Positions 32,363 through 33,251 of a stretch of DNA of 33,251 nt are shown piece by piece. Below the pieces are notes generated by a model. That model did not search any database and was not told the origin of the DNA. It saw only the letters and a program-made list of their open reading frames with translations. Both the position numbers and the translations under genes were made by a program. The DNA lies in assembly GCA_035471785.1 (NCBI GenBank), contig DATIPQ010000137.1, positions 1-33,251 of the forward strand, read 5' to 3'. Every line of letters starts with the position of its first letter. Positions within the stretch are counted from its first letter, which is position 1. The stretch is from Acidobacteriota bacterium (GTDB lineage Bacteria > Acidobacteriota > UBA6911 > RPQK01 > DATIPO01).

Positions 32363-32444
32363 GAGCAAGGAGAAGACAGGGCCCGAAAATTAGAACCTGT
32401 CGGTCGAAAGGCCTTACAGGGTATTCTGAAAGGGAAGTAAAATC

Positions 32445-33251
32445 ATGAGGCGCATTTTCAAGAATGGATTAATTGTCTTAGCTCTCCTCTTGATCGCTAC
32501 AGCCGCGTTGAGCGCTCAGACCTATCGCGGCTTGCTGGTGATCACAGAGGTTGATCTGGACGCTGACCTGGTCATTATCCAGGGAGAGAACTTCGGTCTC
32601 ACCCCGTTCGTCATGCTGGACGAAGTGGAGCTGGAGCTCTTGGCCTTTGACGACAATGAGATCATTGCCGTCATCCCACCCGAGTTCAATGACCTTCACG
32701 TACTGCTGGTGGCCAGCGCGCCCCTGCGCACCTGGCCCCGCCCGAGGGTCGACACCGTGACGATCGATCTGAGAGGGGACGAAGCCTTTATCGGCCCGCC
32801 GGGACCGCAGGGACCTCAGGGACAGACGGGACCTCAGGGGCCAACCGGACCTGCCGGACCCCAGGGACCTGCTGGACCTCCGGGACCTCAAGGACCTGAA
32901 GGACCGGCTGGGGCCCAAGGTGAGACCGGACCCCAAGGACCTCAGGGAATCCAAGGCGAAATCGGACCCCAGGGACCCGCTGGACCCGAAGGGCCGCAAG
33001 GACCTGCCGGACCTGAGGGACCCCAAGGACCGACTGGACCTGAGGGACCCCAAGGACCCCAGGGAATCCAGGGCGAAATCGGACCCCAGGGACCCGCCGG
33101 ACCCGAAGGGCCGCAAGGACCTGCCGGACCCGAGGGACCCCAAGGACCGACTGGACCTGAGGGACCCCAAGGACCCCAGGGCGAAATCGGACCCCAGGGA
33201 CCCGCCGGACCTGAAGGACCGCAGGGACCTGCCGGACCCGAGGGACCGCAA
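32445..33251 (+). CDS. Secreted collagen-like protein with IPT/TIG-like domain (partial, runs off window)
   Basis: The frame is open for 269 codons to the last base of the window, so the 3' end is missing. AGGGAAG lies about 9 nt upstream of the ATG. Residues 1-24 form a signal peptide ([16 protein letters not shown]). Residues 28-110 look like an IPT/TIG immunoglobulin-like domain, with an [19 protein letters not shown] strand-loop near 42-60 and an [10 protein letters not shown] strand. From G117 onward the sequence is 51 unbroken Gly-X-Y triplets, nearly all GPQ, GPA, GPE or GPT, with proline mostly in the X position. Bacterial collagen-like domains form triple helices without hydroxyproline and usually act as surface stalks or adhesins. 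The strand opposite is open but non-coding. Confidence 0.88.
   Translation, partial: MRRIFKNGLIVLALLLIATAALSAQTYRGLLVITEVDLDADLVIIQGENFGLTPFVMLDEVELELLAFDDNEIIAVIPPEFNDLHVLLVASAPLRTWPRPRVDTVTIDLRGDEAFIGPPGPQGPQGQTGPQGPTGPAGPQGPAGPPGPQGPEGPAGAQGETGPQGPQGIQGEIGPQGPAGPEGPQGPAGPEGPQGPTGPEGPQGPQGIQGEIGPQGPAGPEGPQGPAGPEGPQGPTGPEGPQGPQGEIGPQGPAGPEGPQGPAGPEGPQ
32946..33251 (+). repeat. 117-bp tandem repeat inside the collagen-like gene
   Basis: Thirteen Gly-X-Y triplets starting GIQ GEI GPQ repeat as a block of 117 bp: copy one 32946-33062 and copy two 33063-33179, identical in protein. Copy three begins at 33180 but has lost the GIQ triplet (9 bp) and is cut by the window edge. Differences between copies are nearly all synonymous, so the array probably grows and shrinks by slippage or unequal exchange while staying in frame. 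Confidence 0.85.

Noticed and set aside
32478-33251. 257-codon open frame antisense to the collagen-like gene, rich in Ser/Arg/Gly/Leu
   Set aside because: It is the complement of a Gly-Pro repeat, which automatically lacks stops. The sense frame has a signal peptide, a folded head and a ribosome site.
32820-33251. Regular short repeats resembling a CRISPR array
   Set aside because: The period is 9 bp within a 117-bp block, all in one coding frame of Gly-X-Y triplets, with no unique spacers.

Overview
The window is 33 kb of GC-rich, densely packed bacterial DNA, about 95 percent coding, carrying roughly 31 genes on both strands. A TolC-family outer-membrane efflux protein and a type IV prepilin peptidase point to a diderm (Gram-negative) cell. 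A futalosine-route menaquinone gene, many secreted proteins of unnamed families and the style of the intergenic repeats suggest Acidobacteriota or a neighbouring phylum. That placement is an inference from gene content; there is no rRNA here to confirm it. I see no tRNA, rRNA, CRISPR array, transposase or phage gene.

Layout. 1-361: non-coding, with REP-like palindromes and the terminator of the leftward block. 362-4369 (minus): prepilin peptidase, TolC-like protein and an exported M48 metallopeptidase. 4550-10631 (plus): NAD(P)HX repair enzyme, TsaE, a membrane-anchored alpha/beta hydrolase and topoisomerase I. 10637-13079 (minus): a class I/II aminotransferase and DprA. 13140-17183 (plus): a tightly coupled operon (every junction a 4-nt stop/start overlap) of mqnA followed by an apparent MurNAc salvage set: NamZ-type exo-muramidase, MurU-like nucleotidyltransferase and AmgK-like kinase. 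17265-21306 (plus): FolD, an exported beta-propeller, a gamma carbonic anhydrase, a YpsA-related SLOG protein, a 44-aa basic ORF and an Asp/Glu racemase. 21301-23816 (minus): PP2C phosphatase, zinc-ribbon membrane protein, GHMP kinase and an unknown small protein. 23959-24960 (plus): a membrane-anchored coiled-coil protein with a clear terminator. 25042-27467 (minus): a LanC-like protein with a signal peptide, behind glpX. 27619-33251 (plus): an extracellular-protein region with a reprolysin-like metallopeptidase, an orphan LuxR-type response regulator, two unnamed secreted proteins and a collagen-like protein cut off by the window edge.

How the genes work together. The most coherent system is the muramidase/nucleotidyltransferase/kinase set, which could take MurNAc from cell-wall turnover straight to UDP-MurNAc, bypassing de novo MurA/MurB synthesis. 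The right end looks like a regulated surface or secreted module next to its own candidate regulator. Most other genes are housekeeping functions in small operons.
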